Shown here: positions 6,318 through 11,740 of the stretch, one piece after another | Numbering within the stretch: the stretch's first letter is position 1 | Layout of the letters: each line of letters starts with the position of its first letter | Assembly (NCBI GenBank): GCA_004554775.1 | Contig: SFKI01000036.1 | Location: 1 to 11,740, forward strand | DNA length: 11,740 bases | Direction of reading: 5' to 3' | From: Subdoligranulum variabile | GTDB lineage: Bacteria > Bacillota > Clostridia > Oscillospirales > Ruminococcaceae | Program-made: the position numbers and the translations under genes | Notes under the pieces: generated by a model | Seen by the model: the letters and a program-made list of their open reading frames with translations, nothing else | The model's database searches: none | What the model was told of the DNA's origin: nothing

Positions 6318-7202
6318 TTACACCTCGTAATTGACCCACTTTTTCTGGCCGATGAACTGGAACACCGTCACAATGCCGATGAGCAGAACCGTCCAGATGA
6401 CGATGGCGGACGCGTAGCCCTTGTTGCCGGCCACAAAGCTCTCCCGGTAGAACAGGTACATCAGGCTCTGGGCGCTGGTGAGGGCGGGGTTGGACTGCTC
6501 CACCATCATGTAAATGAGGTCGTAGACCTTCAGGCTGGACATCAGACGCATGATGAGCACCACGAACAGCGTGGGAGACACCATGGGCAGCGTGATGTGG
6601 AAGAACTGCTGCACCTTGGAGGCGCCGTCCAGATCGGCGGCCTCGTAGAGGGTGCGGGAGATGTTCTGGATGCCGGAGAGCAGCAGCACCGCGTCATAGC
6701 CGATGGCGCTCCAGATGGCCACGATGGCGCAGGTGACGAGCACGATCTTGGGGTCGGTGAGCCAACGGATGTTTTTGCCCAGCAGCGAGTTGAGGATGCC
6801 GTACTCGGTGTTGAAGATCCACTTCCACACCATAGCCACGGCGGCGGGGGCCACCACCATGGGCAGGAAGTAGATGGCACGGAAGGCGGTCTTGCCCTTG
6901 ATCTTGGCGTTGAGCAGCACCGCCACCAGCAGCGCCAGGAACACGCCGATGGGCACCGTCAGGATGCAGAAGTAGATGGAGTTCCAGGTCGCTTTCCAGA
7001 ATTCGGGGCTTTTGAACATTTCCACGTAGTTTTCCAGCCCGCAGAACTGGTACGCGCCGAAGGCCTTGGACTTGGAAAAGCTCATGTAGATGGTCTGGAA
7101 GAAGGGAACGATGTTTAAGACGATCAGGCCGATGATGGTGGGCGCCACCATGAGATAGCCCCACACATAGCCATCAAGGGCCAGCTTGGACGTTTTTTTC
7201 AT
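6318..7202 (-). CDS. msmF: ABC sugar transporter permease, MalF/MsmF type
   Basis: Partner membrane subunit of the CUT1 importer, 294 residues. The first transmembrane segment (about 11-35, GYVWGYLMVAPTIIGLIVLN) is followed by the usual periplasmic-side YMSFSKSKAFG segment. The EAA loop is at 186-209 (LYEAADLDGASKVQQF, then ITLPMVSP). The length, and FRAIYFLPMVVAPAAVAMVW in the middle, match MalF-type permeases without the large periplasmic insert of E. coli MalF. Start at 7202 is supported by GGAGG 7 nt upstream. It lies 21 nt after the binding-protein gene. No ATPase gene is in the operon, so a shared MsmK-type ATPase elsewhere probably powers it. Confidence 0.93.
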   Translation of the reverse strand: MKKTSKLALDGYVWGYLMVAPTIIGLIVLNIVPFFQTIYMSFSKSKAFGAYQFCGLENYVEMFKSPEFWKATWNSIYFCILTVPIGVFLALLVAVLLNAKIKGKTAFRAIYFLPMVVAPAAVAMVWKWIFNTEYGILNSLLGKNIRWLTDPKIVLVTCAIVAIWSAIGYDAVLLLSGIQNISRTLYEAADLDGASKVQQFFHITLPMVSPTLFVVLIMRLMSSLKVYDLIYMMVEQSNPALTSAQSLMYLFYRESFVAGNKGYASAIVIWTVLLIGIVTVFQFIGQKKWVNYEV

Positions 7203-7223
7203 GGGGAATCCTCCTTATCGAAA

Positions 7224-8501
7224 TCAGCCTGCGCTGGCCGCATCCACAATGTTCTGCATGTTCTGCAGACCGGTGTCGATGTCCACGGTGCCGGCGTACA
7301 TTTTCAGCAGCTCATCGTTGACCTTGCTCTTCCACTCGGGACGGGAGGCGTTGTTGACGCTCTGGATGCTGTAATCAAACATGTCCAGGAACACCTGCAT
7401 GTTGATGTCGTACTCCTCGAACACGCCAAGGAAGGTTTCCTCCAGACCGATGTAGGCGGGGATGGCGGCGCCGCTCTCGCCCTGAATACGCTGGCCCTCC
7501 TCGCTGCCGAAGAATTTCAGCACGTCCTTGACAGTGTCCAGATTCTTGTTATTGGCGGCGGTGGCGTAGCTCAGACCGTTGGAGATGGTGGCGCGGCCGT
7601 CACCGTTCACCGGGTTGGGCGCCTTGGGCAGTACGGCCACATCCCACTTGCCCTGCATTTCGGGGTAGTTTTGCAGCTCGGCCAGAATGTTCCAGTCGCC
7701 CTCAAAGAACATGGCACCCTTTTCGGAGAAGAAGGCGGTGCCGGGCGCGGTCTCGGCAAAGTAGTTCTGGTCGGGGCACCAGTCATACTGCTGCAATCCG
7801 ATGTAGAACTTCATCGCCTCGGCGGTGGCGGGCTGGGTGAAACCGGCCTGCGTCTTGTCCTCATTGAGGATGTAGCCGCCGTTCTGGTAGACAAAGTTCC
7901 AGTAGCCCAGCTGGTCGTCGCCGTAGGCCATGTAGCCGTACTTGCCGGTGGCGTCATAGATTTTCTGGGACGCGTCGGTCAGATCGTCCCAGGTCCAGCT
8001 TTCGTCGGGGTAGCTCACGCCGGCGGCGTCAAACATTTCCTTATTGTAGACAAGGCCCACGGTGTCCTTGTCCTTGGGAACGGCGTACAGCGTGCCGTCC
8101 GAGCCGCTGGCGTTGGAGAGGGACACCTCTGAGAATTTGCTGGTGTCCACGATGTCGGAGCAGTCCGCCAGCATGCCGTTGTCGGCGTATTTCAGCAGCT
8201 CGTTGGTGTGCATCCAGAAGATGTCCGGCATCTGGCCGCTGGTGGCAGCGGCCTCCAGCTTGGTCCAGTATTCGTTCCAGCTGGTCACCTGCACCTCGAT
8301 CTTCACGTTGGGGTGCTGGGCGGTGTAGGCATCGCACATGGCCTGCATACCGTCCCGCTGGGCCACGTCCCAGATCTGGAAGGTCAGGTTGACATTGCCG
8401 TCCGCAGCCGCGCCGCTCTGGTTGCCGCCGCCGCAGCCCACAAGGCCCGCAGCCATGCCCGCTGCCAGCAGTCCGGCAGCCATGCGTTTCATGTTTTTCA
8501 T
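7224..8501 (-). CDS. msmE: ABC sugar transporter substrate-binding lipoprotein
   Basis: Extracellular solute receptor of the CUT1 importer (SBP_bac_1 type), 425 residues. The signal peptide MKNMKRMAAGLLAAGMAAG ends in the lipobox LVGC, so C23 would be lipidated and anchor the protein outside the membrane. The mature part starts with a Gly/Ser-rich linker, then NLTFQIWDVAQRDGM. Typical features of the family follow: KIEVQVTSWNEYWTKLEAAATSGQMPD contains the usual helix, here seen as TSWNEYWTKLEAA, and later FFEGDWNILAEL. Start 8501 is chosen for AAGGAGA 8 nt upstream and the complete signal peptide; the frame stays open 52 codons further but through the operator region. First gene of the operon. 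Substrate specificity for raffinose-type sugars is inferred from the neighbours. Confidence 0.93.
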   Translation of the reverse strand: MKNMKRMAAGLLAAGMAAGLVGCGGGNQSGAAADGNVNLTFQIWDVAQRDGMQAMCDAYTAQHPNVKIEVQVTSWNEYWTKLEAAATSGQMPDIFWMHTNELLKYADNGMLADCSDIVDTSKFSEVSLSNASGSDGTLYAVPKDKDTVGLVYNKEMFDAAGVSYPDESWTWDDLTDASQKIYDATGKYGYMAYGDDQLGYWNFVYQNGGYILNEDKTQAGFTQPATAEAMKFYIGLQQYDWCPDQNYFAETAPGTAFFSEKGAMFFEGDWNILAELQNYPEMQGKWDVAVLPKAPNPVNGDGRATISNGLSYATAANNKNLDTVKDVLKFFGSEEGQRIQGESGAAIPAYIGLEETFLGVFEEYDINMQVFLDMFDYSIQSVNNASRPEWKSKVNDELLKMYAGTVDIDTGLQNMQNIVDAASAG

Positions 8502-8561
8502 TTGAATTTCTCCTTCCGAAATTGTAGAGGCAGATGGTTGTCCTCCCGGCCGGGGCAGACA

Positions 8562-8590
8562 ATGGTACGCGGGATGCGCCTTTGTCACAA
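8562..8590 (-). promoter_or_regulatory. Candidate activator-dependent promoter for the transport operon
   Basis: On the minus strand TTGTGA (8590-8585), a 17-nt spacer and TACCAT (8567-8562) are suitably spaced but weak. The -35 lies inside the imperfect dyad at 8581-8598, the position expected for an AraC-type activator. The start would be near 8555, about 54 nt before the ATG at 8501. A competing candidate is at 8662-8690. Confidence 0.35.
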
Positions 8591-8598
8591 TGCACAAA
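8581..8598. promoter_or_regulatory. Imperfect operator copy
   Basis: TTTGTCACAATGCACAAA resembles the perfect dyad at 8620-8638, with one intact half (TGCACAA, 8591-8597) and a left half lacking one base. The intact halves of the two sites are exactly 40 bp apart, close to four helical turns, so proteins would sit on the same face. Confidence 0.5.
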
Positions 8599-8619
8599 AT
8601 CATGGTTCTTCTTTTGTGT

Positions 8620-8638
8620 ATTGTGCACATTGCACAAT
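8620..8638. promoter_or_regulatory. Perfect 19-bp dyad, likely operator
   Basis: ATTGTGCACATTGCACAAT consists of two 8-nt arms around CAT, exactly complementary. It lies in the divergent region between the regulator and the transport operon. The AraC-type regulator next to it is the obvious candidate ligand, although such proteins more often bind direct repeats. It does not match a CcpA cre site. Confidence 0.6.
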
Positions 8639-8661
8639 TTGTTTTCCCGATTGACAACTGT

Positions 8662-8690
8662 ATTATACAATTCGACGGCGGATTTAGGAA
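8662..8690 (-). promoter_or_regulatory. Alternative promoter for the transport operon
   Basis: On the minus strand TATAAT (8667-8662) is a perfect -10, with a poor -35 (TTCCTA, 8690-8685) at 17-nt spacing. The start would be near 8655. The two dyads would then lie downstream of it, which would suit repression rather than activation. Confidence 0.35.
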
Positions 8691-8742
8691 TATCCCGATT
8701 CAACTTTTTATATGCCAATTTTAAGGAATCCACCAAAAGCAG

Positions 8743-8772
8743 TTGAAGTCATCAAGCATTTTGGTATATAAT
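8743..8772 (+). promoter_or_regulatory. Promoter of the AraC-family regulator
   Basis: TTGAAG (8743-8748), an 18-nt spacer and a perfect TATAAT (8767-8772). The start near 8779 would leave a leader of only about 14 nt, with the GGAGG (8781-8785) almost at its 5' end. Confidence 0.55.
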
Positions 8773-8792
8773 GGGAAAAAGGAGGGTCTGCC

Positions 8793-9668
8793 ATGAGCAA
8801 TTCCGTCATCACCCCCAACAAGCTGAAATTTCACATGTTCCGGGACGAGCGCTTTATCGACCTGAACCTCTACCAGTTCGGCTGGGAGCGCACCGACCCC
8901 TGCCACGCCTACGGCCCGCACATCCGCAACCACTATCTGTTCCATTATGTCATTTCCGGCAAGGGCAAGCTGTTTGCCAACGAGGAGGTGTACGACATCG
9001 GTCCCCGGCAGGGATTTCTCATCGTGCCGGGGCAGATCACCACCTACCGCGCCGACGAGCAGGAGCCGTGGGAATACACCTGGCTGGAATTTGACGGCCT
9101 GCGCGCCCACGAAAGCATTCAGGCGGCGGGCATCAGCGGCGCAAAGCCGGTGTACACTGCGGCGGGCCGGGAGGCGGGACAGCGTTTGCAGGACGAAATG
9201 CTGTACATTGTCAACCACGGCGACGCCGACCCCATTCACCTCATCGGCCATGGGTTCCTGTTTCTGGAACAGCTGGCGGCCTGCTCCGCCACCCGGCGCT
9301 ATTTTGGCGAGCGGCGGCTGCGGGATTTCTACATGCGGGAGGCGCTGAGCTTCATCGACCAGAACTACCAAAATGATATTTCCATCGAGGACATCGCCGC
9401 TGTCTGCGGGCTGAACCGCAGCTATTTCGGCAAAATTTTCCGGGATACGGTGGGCGAAAGCCCGCAGGAATATCTGCTGCACTACCGCATGGCTCGCGCC
9501 GCCCAGCTGCTCAAGGAAACCAAACAGCCCATCGGGGAAATCGCGCCGCAGGTGGGCTACGCCAACCAGCTGCATTTCTCCCGCGCTTTCAAAAATGTAC
9601 ACGGGGTCTCCCCCAGAGAGTACCGCCTGACCCACATGATGCCGGAGGAACGCCCAGACAGGGAGTAG
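8793..9668 (+). CDS. msmR: AraC-family transcriptional regulator of the sugar locus
   Basis: Cytoplasmic DNA-binding regulator, 291 residues. The N-terminal half is a cupin-like sugar-sensing domain (about 20-110, with HIRNHYLFHYVISGKGKLF and GFLIVPGQITTYRAD quoted as the diagnostic segments, the latter being the usual IVPGQ.xxY motif). The C-terminal part (about 181-283) has both helix-turn-helix motifs of the family: ISIEDIAAVCGLNRSYFGKI and IGEIAPQVGYANQLHFSRAF, ending with GVSPREYR. GGAGG lies 7 nt before ATG 8793. It is divergent from the binding-protein gene, the arrangement of MsmR/RafR activators of raffinose operons. It probably activates the operon when raffinose or melibiose is present. 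The symbol is by analogy only. Confidence 0.92.
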   Translation: MSNSVITPNKLKFHMFRDERFIDLNLYQFGWERTDPCHAYGPHIRNHYLFHYVISGKGKLFANEEVYDIGPRQGFLIVPGQITTYRADEQEPWEYTWLEFDGLRAHESIQAAGISGAKPVYTAAGREAGQRLQDEMLYIVNHGDADPIHLIGHGFLFLEQLAACSATRRYFGERRLRDFYMREALSFIDQNYQNDISIEDIAAVCGLNRSYFGKIFRDTVGESPQEYLLHYRMARAAQLLKETKQPIGEIAPQVGYANQLHFSRAFKNVHGVSPREYRLTHMMPEERPDRE

Positions 9669-9699
9669 GAAAGGCGGACTCGAAGAAAGAACAGAAGGC

Positions 9700-9728
9700 T
9701 TGGGCGCCGCCCCAAAATTCATTTTTTT
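9700..9728 (+). terminator. Weak terminator after the regulator gene
   Basis: TTGGG (9700-9704) pairs with CCCAA (9711-9715) around a GC-rich loop. A run of seven T (9722-9728) follows after a 6-nt gap. The stem is short, so efficiency is doubtful. Confidence 0.35.
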
Positions 9729-9761
9729 CATGATACACCCTCCCACAGGGGGAGAGTCAAC

Positions 9762-9787
9762 CCCCTGCCGGGCTTGACAGGCAGGGG
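9762..9787. repeat. Hairpin embedded in the amidotransferase promoter
   Basis: CCCCTGCC (9762-9769) pairs exactly with GGCAGGGG (9780-9787) around a 10-nt loop. The loop contains the -35 hexamer TTGACA (9774-9779) of the next promoter. It may be a terminator stem for upstream transcription without a T-run, or an operator. Confidence 0.4.
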
Positions 9788-9801
9788 AAATCGTGTACAA
9801 T
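9774..9801 (+). promoter_or_regulatory. Strong sigma-A promoter of the amidotransferase gene
   Basis: TTGACA (9774-9779), a 16-nt spacer and TACAAT (9796-9801), with TG directly upstream of the -10. The predicted start near 9808 gives a leader of about 27 nt to the ATG at 9835, with GGAGG at 9824-9828. Confidence 0.7.
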
Positions 9802-9834
9802 ATTCCTATTTCTTATGTAGGTTGGAGGCACGCC

Positions 9835-10468
9835 ATGTGTGAGCTGTTTGGGATGAGCGCCGCCCGCAGCGGCGATGTGGGGCCGCTGCTCGCGGAATTT
9901 TACGGTCACAGCAACCGGCACCCCCATGGCTGGGGGCTGGCACTGCTGTACCCCAACGCGGTCAGTCTGGAAAAGGAGCCTGTCCCCGCCCTGCACAGTG
10001 ACTATCTGAAACGCCGCCTGACCGCCCCGGTGGAGGCGCAGTACTGCATTGCGCACATCCGGCTGGCCACGCGGGGTAGTCTGGAATACGCCAACACCCA
10101 CCCGTTCATCAAGCGGGACGCGACGGGCCGGGCGGGAGCTGACCGCGCCGGAGCGGTTCGCGGTGGCGGACGAGGTAGTGTGCGCCCTTGCGCCCCAAAG
10201 CAAGGTGAATCTTCTATTTTTTGTCGGTGAGACGCTGTATGCCCACACCAACATGGCCGGAACGCTGTATCTGCATCAGGAGCCGGGCCGGGCGCTGTTT
10301 GCCACGGTGCCGCTGTCCGGGCTGGACTGGCAGTCGCTGGTGTTCACCACGCTGACCGGCTGGCAGTACGGCGCGCTGCGGTTCACCGGCACCGACCACG
10401 GGCAGGTGTACATCCCGCCCGCTCAGGCCGATTTGCAGTACCTCATCAGCAGCACCGCCGTGCTGTGA
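9835..10468 (+). pseudogene. Class II glutamine amidotransferase (YafJ-like), internally deleted
   Basis: Family members are about 260-275 residues and hydrolyse glutamine with an N-terminal Cys after Met removal. From ATG 9835 the frame gives MCELFGMSAA (C2 the nucleophile), SNRHPHGWGLALL (25-38) and HIRLATRGSLEYANTHPF (74-91). Homology ends near residue 98-100. It resumes one frame over at about 10133 with RELTAPERFAVADEV, then LYAHTNMAGTLYLHQ and ALFATVPLSGLDW, to TGA 10466-10468. About 60 codons are missing, including the HNG oxyanion segment and the TDSE motif expected between, so the product should be inactive. The join lies in a GC-rich stretch (10126-10140), possibly at a short GGGCGG-like repeat. 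Unshifted, the first frame ends at 10230. It has its own strong promoter and is not obviously linked to sugar use. Confidence 0.85.
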
Positions 10469-10483
10469 CCCTTGCCAAAAGCC

Positions 10484-10513
10484 AGGCCCCTGACCGTTTC
10501 CGGTCAGGGGCCT
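10484..10513 (+). terminator. Terminator-like perfect hairpin after the amidotransferase gene
   Basis: AGGCCCCTGACCG (10484-10496) and CGGTCAGGGGCCT (10501-10513) form a perfect 13-bp stem with a TTTC loop, 15 nt after the stop codon. Only CAGTTTG follows, a poor T-run, but the position and strength fit transcription termination. Confidence 0.65.
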
Positions 10514-10563
10514 CAGTTTGTCGAAGAACCCTGTTTTGGATTTACAATGAACATCATAATCGG

Positions 10564-10614
10564 TTTGTAGGGGCGGGACTGCAGGGCACCCTTACGGGCT
10601 GTCCCGCCCACAAA
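10564..10614. repeat. Palindromic GC-rich repeat unit
   Basis: TTTGT-AG-GGGCGGGAC (10564-10579) pairs with GTCCCGCCC-ACAAA (10601-10614): a 9-bp GC stem plus a 5-bp TTTGT/ACAAA stem with an AG bulge, around a 21-nt loop. Short GGGGCGGGAC-type palindromes of this kind are dispersed in many Oscillospiraceae genomes as far as I recall. The stretch 10615-10682 between it and the next gene shows no feature I can name. Confidence 0.5.
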
Positions 10615-10682
10615 AGATGCCCTTACAGGTACTGTCAAGAGTTATGCGCAAATTGGTTTGCAGACTCTGGCTGAGAATGAAG

Positions 10683-10955
10683 TCAGCCGGCAATAGAGAC
10701 GTCTTCCAGAGCCGCCTCTAAGTGCTTCATATCCTTTATTCCTTTATATCCTACCTTTTCAATAATCGTCGCAAACATTCCTTGTATAAACGAGGATGCT
10801 ATAATTTCTATACTTTCTGGGAACACAATTTCTGTACGCTTACAATAATCCATCTGTGGCTCTATTTGTTTTTTATAAACTTCAACTCCATAATCATAAC
10901 CAGCCAAGCCATATATTGTTTTACTAAAATTTAAATATATCTTATTCGTCTCCAT
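10683..10955 (-). CDS. STAS-like (DUF4325-type) small protein
   Basis: A 90-residue protein without signal peptide or membrane segment. The core FPESIEIIASSFIQGMFATI, then IEKVGYKGI, looks like the STAS-like DUF4325 family, in which a conserved ASSF segment sits at a helix start. Such proteins occur next to a histidine-kinase-type ATPase, which is also the case here: its ATG lies within the last codons of the upstream ATPase remnant (14-nt overlap, ATG 10955 and TAA 10942), a sign of translational coupling. A switch similar to anti-sigma factor/antagonist pairs is possible, but the target is unknown. Low GC content sets it apart from the sugar locus. It may be expressed poorly now that its partner and upstream promoter are lost. 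Confidence 0.6.
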   Translation of the reverse strand: METNKIYLNFSKTIYGLAGYDYGVEVYKKQIEPQMDYCKRTEIVFPESIEIIASSFIQGMFATIIEKVGYKGIKDMKHLEAALEDVSIAG

Positions 10956-11320
10956 CGTTGTCCCCCATGTCTTGTGGAAAAATAAATGTCAGATTATATG
11001 CTGTGCCGGGTATTTTAATTGCACATTTAGCTATCGCATTTTCACTTGGTCGGTATTCAAAAAAATTATGTTCTTTATTAAAACCCACTCCATTATATCC
11101 ATCTTGTAGATATTTCATCTTGAAAAAACCACAGCCCTCTTTTTCCCGAAATGAAATAACATTTATGTGCTTCCGCATAATTCTCAAGCGAATGTAATAA
11201 TTGTGTCAGACCAGTTCCTCCAGTATATGTTTTTTTACGGTTTCCTGATATCTTATGTTGAAAAGATGCCACATTAAAGAAATCTTCCTGGATATAGTCT
11301 GAATCAAAAAAGCTTTCATG
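10942..11320 (-). pseudogene. Histidine-kinase-type ATPase (GHKL fold), 3' remnant, frameshifted
   Basis: The 5' part is absent. From about 11320 the translation gives FFDSDYIQEDFFNVASFQH, KISGNRKK and then TYTGGTGLTQLLHSLENY, in which GGTGL is the G2 ATP-lid motif of GHKL ATPases. That frame is lost at 11140-11144, a run of five A on this strand; removing one A joins it to the second frame (GCGFFKMKYLQDGYNGVGF, then TAYNLTFIFPQ), which ends at TAA 10942. The N-terminal half with the N and G1 boxes is replaced by IS21-type istA sequence at about 11317-11323. It overlaps the STAS-like gene by 14 nt. Without the N box it cannot bind ATP normally. The single-base shift could also be a sequencing error; the truncation cannot. 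Confidence 0.6.
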
Positions 11321-11740
11321 CATACATTGCGCCGGATATGTCCTACCAGATTCTCTACAAGACCCTTTTCATTTCCGGATGCCGGATTGCAAAATACAGG
11401 CTGGAATCCGTAGTGTGCGGCCAGTTTGGAATAATCGTCCACTCTTTACAGCCACACGAGCGTTGTCAAAAATCATGGATCGAGGAACGCCCCCAAAATA
11501 ATTAAGCGTATGGATAATGGCATCGAGAAAGCTTTCCAAGTTTTGCCGCCTGTAAGCAATAACATAGGGTGCGCAGCTATAACTCATACGCGCACAAAAC
11601 AGATTTACCTTTACTTTCTCGCCGGCCAGTTTTACCGTAGCTTCTCCCCAGTCGATTTGGAGTGCCTGACCAGGAGCAAACCTCAATGGAATAAAAACTT
11701 CATTTTCCTTGCGCTCTGCCTTGGCTTCATGAACTGCCGC
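11317..11740 (-). pseudogene. istA: IS21-family transposase IstA fragment
   Basis: The fragment enters from the right edge and reads without a start codon: AKAERKENEVFIPLRFAPG, then QIDWGEATVKL (first catalytic Asp), VNLFCARMSYSCAPYV, FGGVPRSMIFDNARVAVKSG (second Asp). At 11440-11444 the frame changes to DDYSKLAAHYGFQPVFCNPA, with SGNEKGLVENLVGHIRRNVCM carrying the catalytic Glu (quoted here as NEKGLVENLVGHIRR). Relatives have a few more residues between VAVKSG and the Tyr-containing segment, so a short deletion of perhaps 20-30 nt removed the frame. After HIRRNVCM the sequence switches to the ATPase remnant, so the C-terminal part of IstA and all of istB are missing. This is a dead IS copy or the scar of a rearrangement. 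Whether the N-terminal part is intact lies outside the window. Confidence 0.85.

Noticed and set aside
5475..7118. 547-codon open frame on the plus strand
   Set aside because: Antisense to the two permease genes, which carry EAA loops and membrane segments. The composition (very rich in His, Gln, Gly, Glu) is an antisense artefact.
8502..8657. 52-codon upstream extension of the binding protein
   Set aside because: It would cover the operators and put the lipoprotein signal peptide inside the protein; ATG 8501 has a good ribosome site.
8651..8666. TTGACA followed by TATTAT on the plus strand
   Set aside because: Only 4 nt separate the two hexamers, so they cannot form one promoter. The TATTATA is better read as the minus-strand TATAAT.
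8721..9800. 359-codon open frame on the minus strand
   Set aside because: Antisense to the AraC-family regulator, which has both HTH motifs, a ribosome site and a promoter.
1..11740. CRISPR array
   Set aside because: No regularly spaced direct repeats were seen; repeats here are isolated dyads or inverted pairs.

Overview
The window looks like a chromosomal accessory region of a high-GC gut Firmicute, probably Oscillospirales (a Faecalibacterium/Subdoligranulum-like lineage). This is an inference from strong GGAGG ribosome sites, GC-rich codon use, the gene families present and an Oscillospiraceae-style palindromic repeat. No rRNA, intact tRNA or CRISPR array is visible.

The core (about 1168-9668) is a raffinose/melibiose/sucrose utilisation locus. 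An AraC-family regulator (8793-9668, +) is divergent from a minus-strand operon. In transcription order the operon holds a CUT1 ABC sugar-binding lipoprotein (8501-7224), two permeases (7202-6318 and 6314-5481), a GH36 alpha-galactosidase (5336-3141), an amylosucrase-type GH13 enzyme (3137-1394) and a PfkB fructokinase (1410-1168). The inferred logic is import of raffinose-family sugars, removal of galactose by GH36, splitting of sucrose by the GH13 enzyme and phosphorylation of fructose. The transporter ATPase is not here and is presumably a shared MsmK-type protein. The divergent promoter region holds a perfect 19-bp dyad and a second, imperfect copy 40 bp away, which are the likely operators.

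The end of the operon is damaged. The GH13 gene has a frameshift about 33 codons before its natural end. The fructokinase keeps only its first 29 codons and its last 50, joined at a stop codon. Next to it lies a fragment of an integrase-like gene (1008-1155, +). Beyond that, an AT-rich, gene-free segment (99-667) is bounded by a perfect 26-bp inverted repeat and carries an outward-facing promoter near its right end. Two intrinsic terminators follow (726-754 and 830-879), so a short RNA or an invertible promoter is possible.

Right of the regulator, a strong promoter (9774-9801) drives a class II glutamine amidotransferase gene that has lost its middle by deletion. A perfect hairpin terminator and a palindromic repeat follow. 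The last 1.06 kb is AT-rich and foreign-looking: a small STAS-like (DUF4325-type) gene, the 3' part of its overlapping histidine-kinase-type ATPase partner, and an IS21-family istA fragment that replaces the ATPase's 5' part. The ATPase remnant is frameshifted and istA has an internal deletion. Overall, a complete sugar import and alpha-galactosidase module sits between decaying or mobile sequence, with at least five damaged genes.
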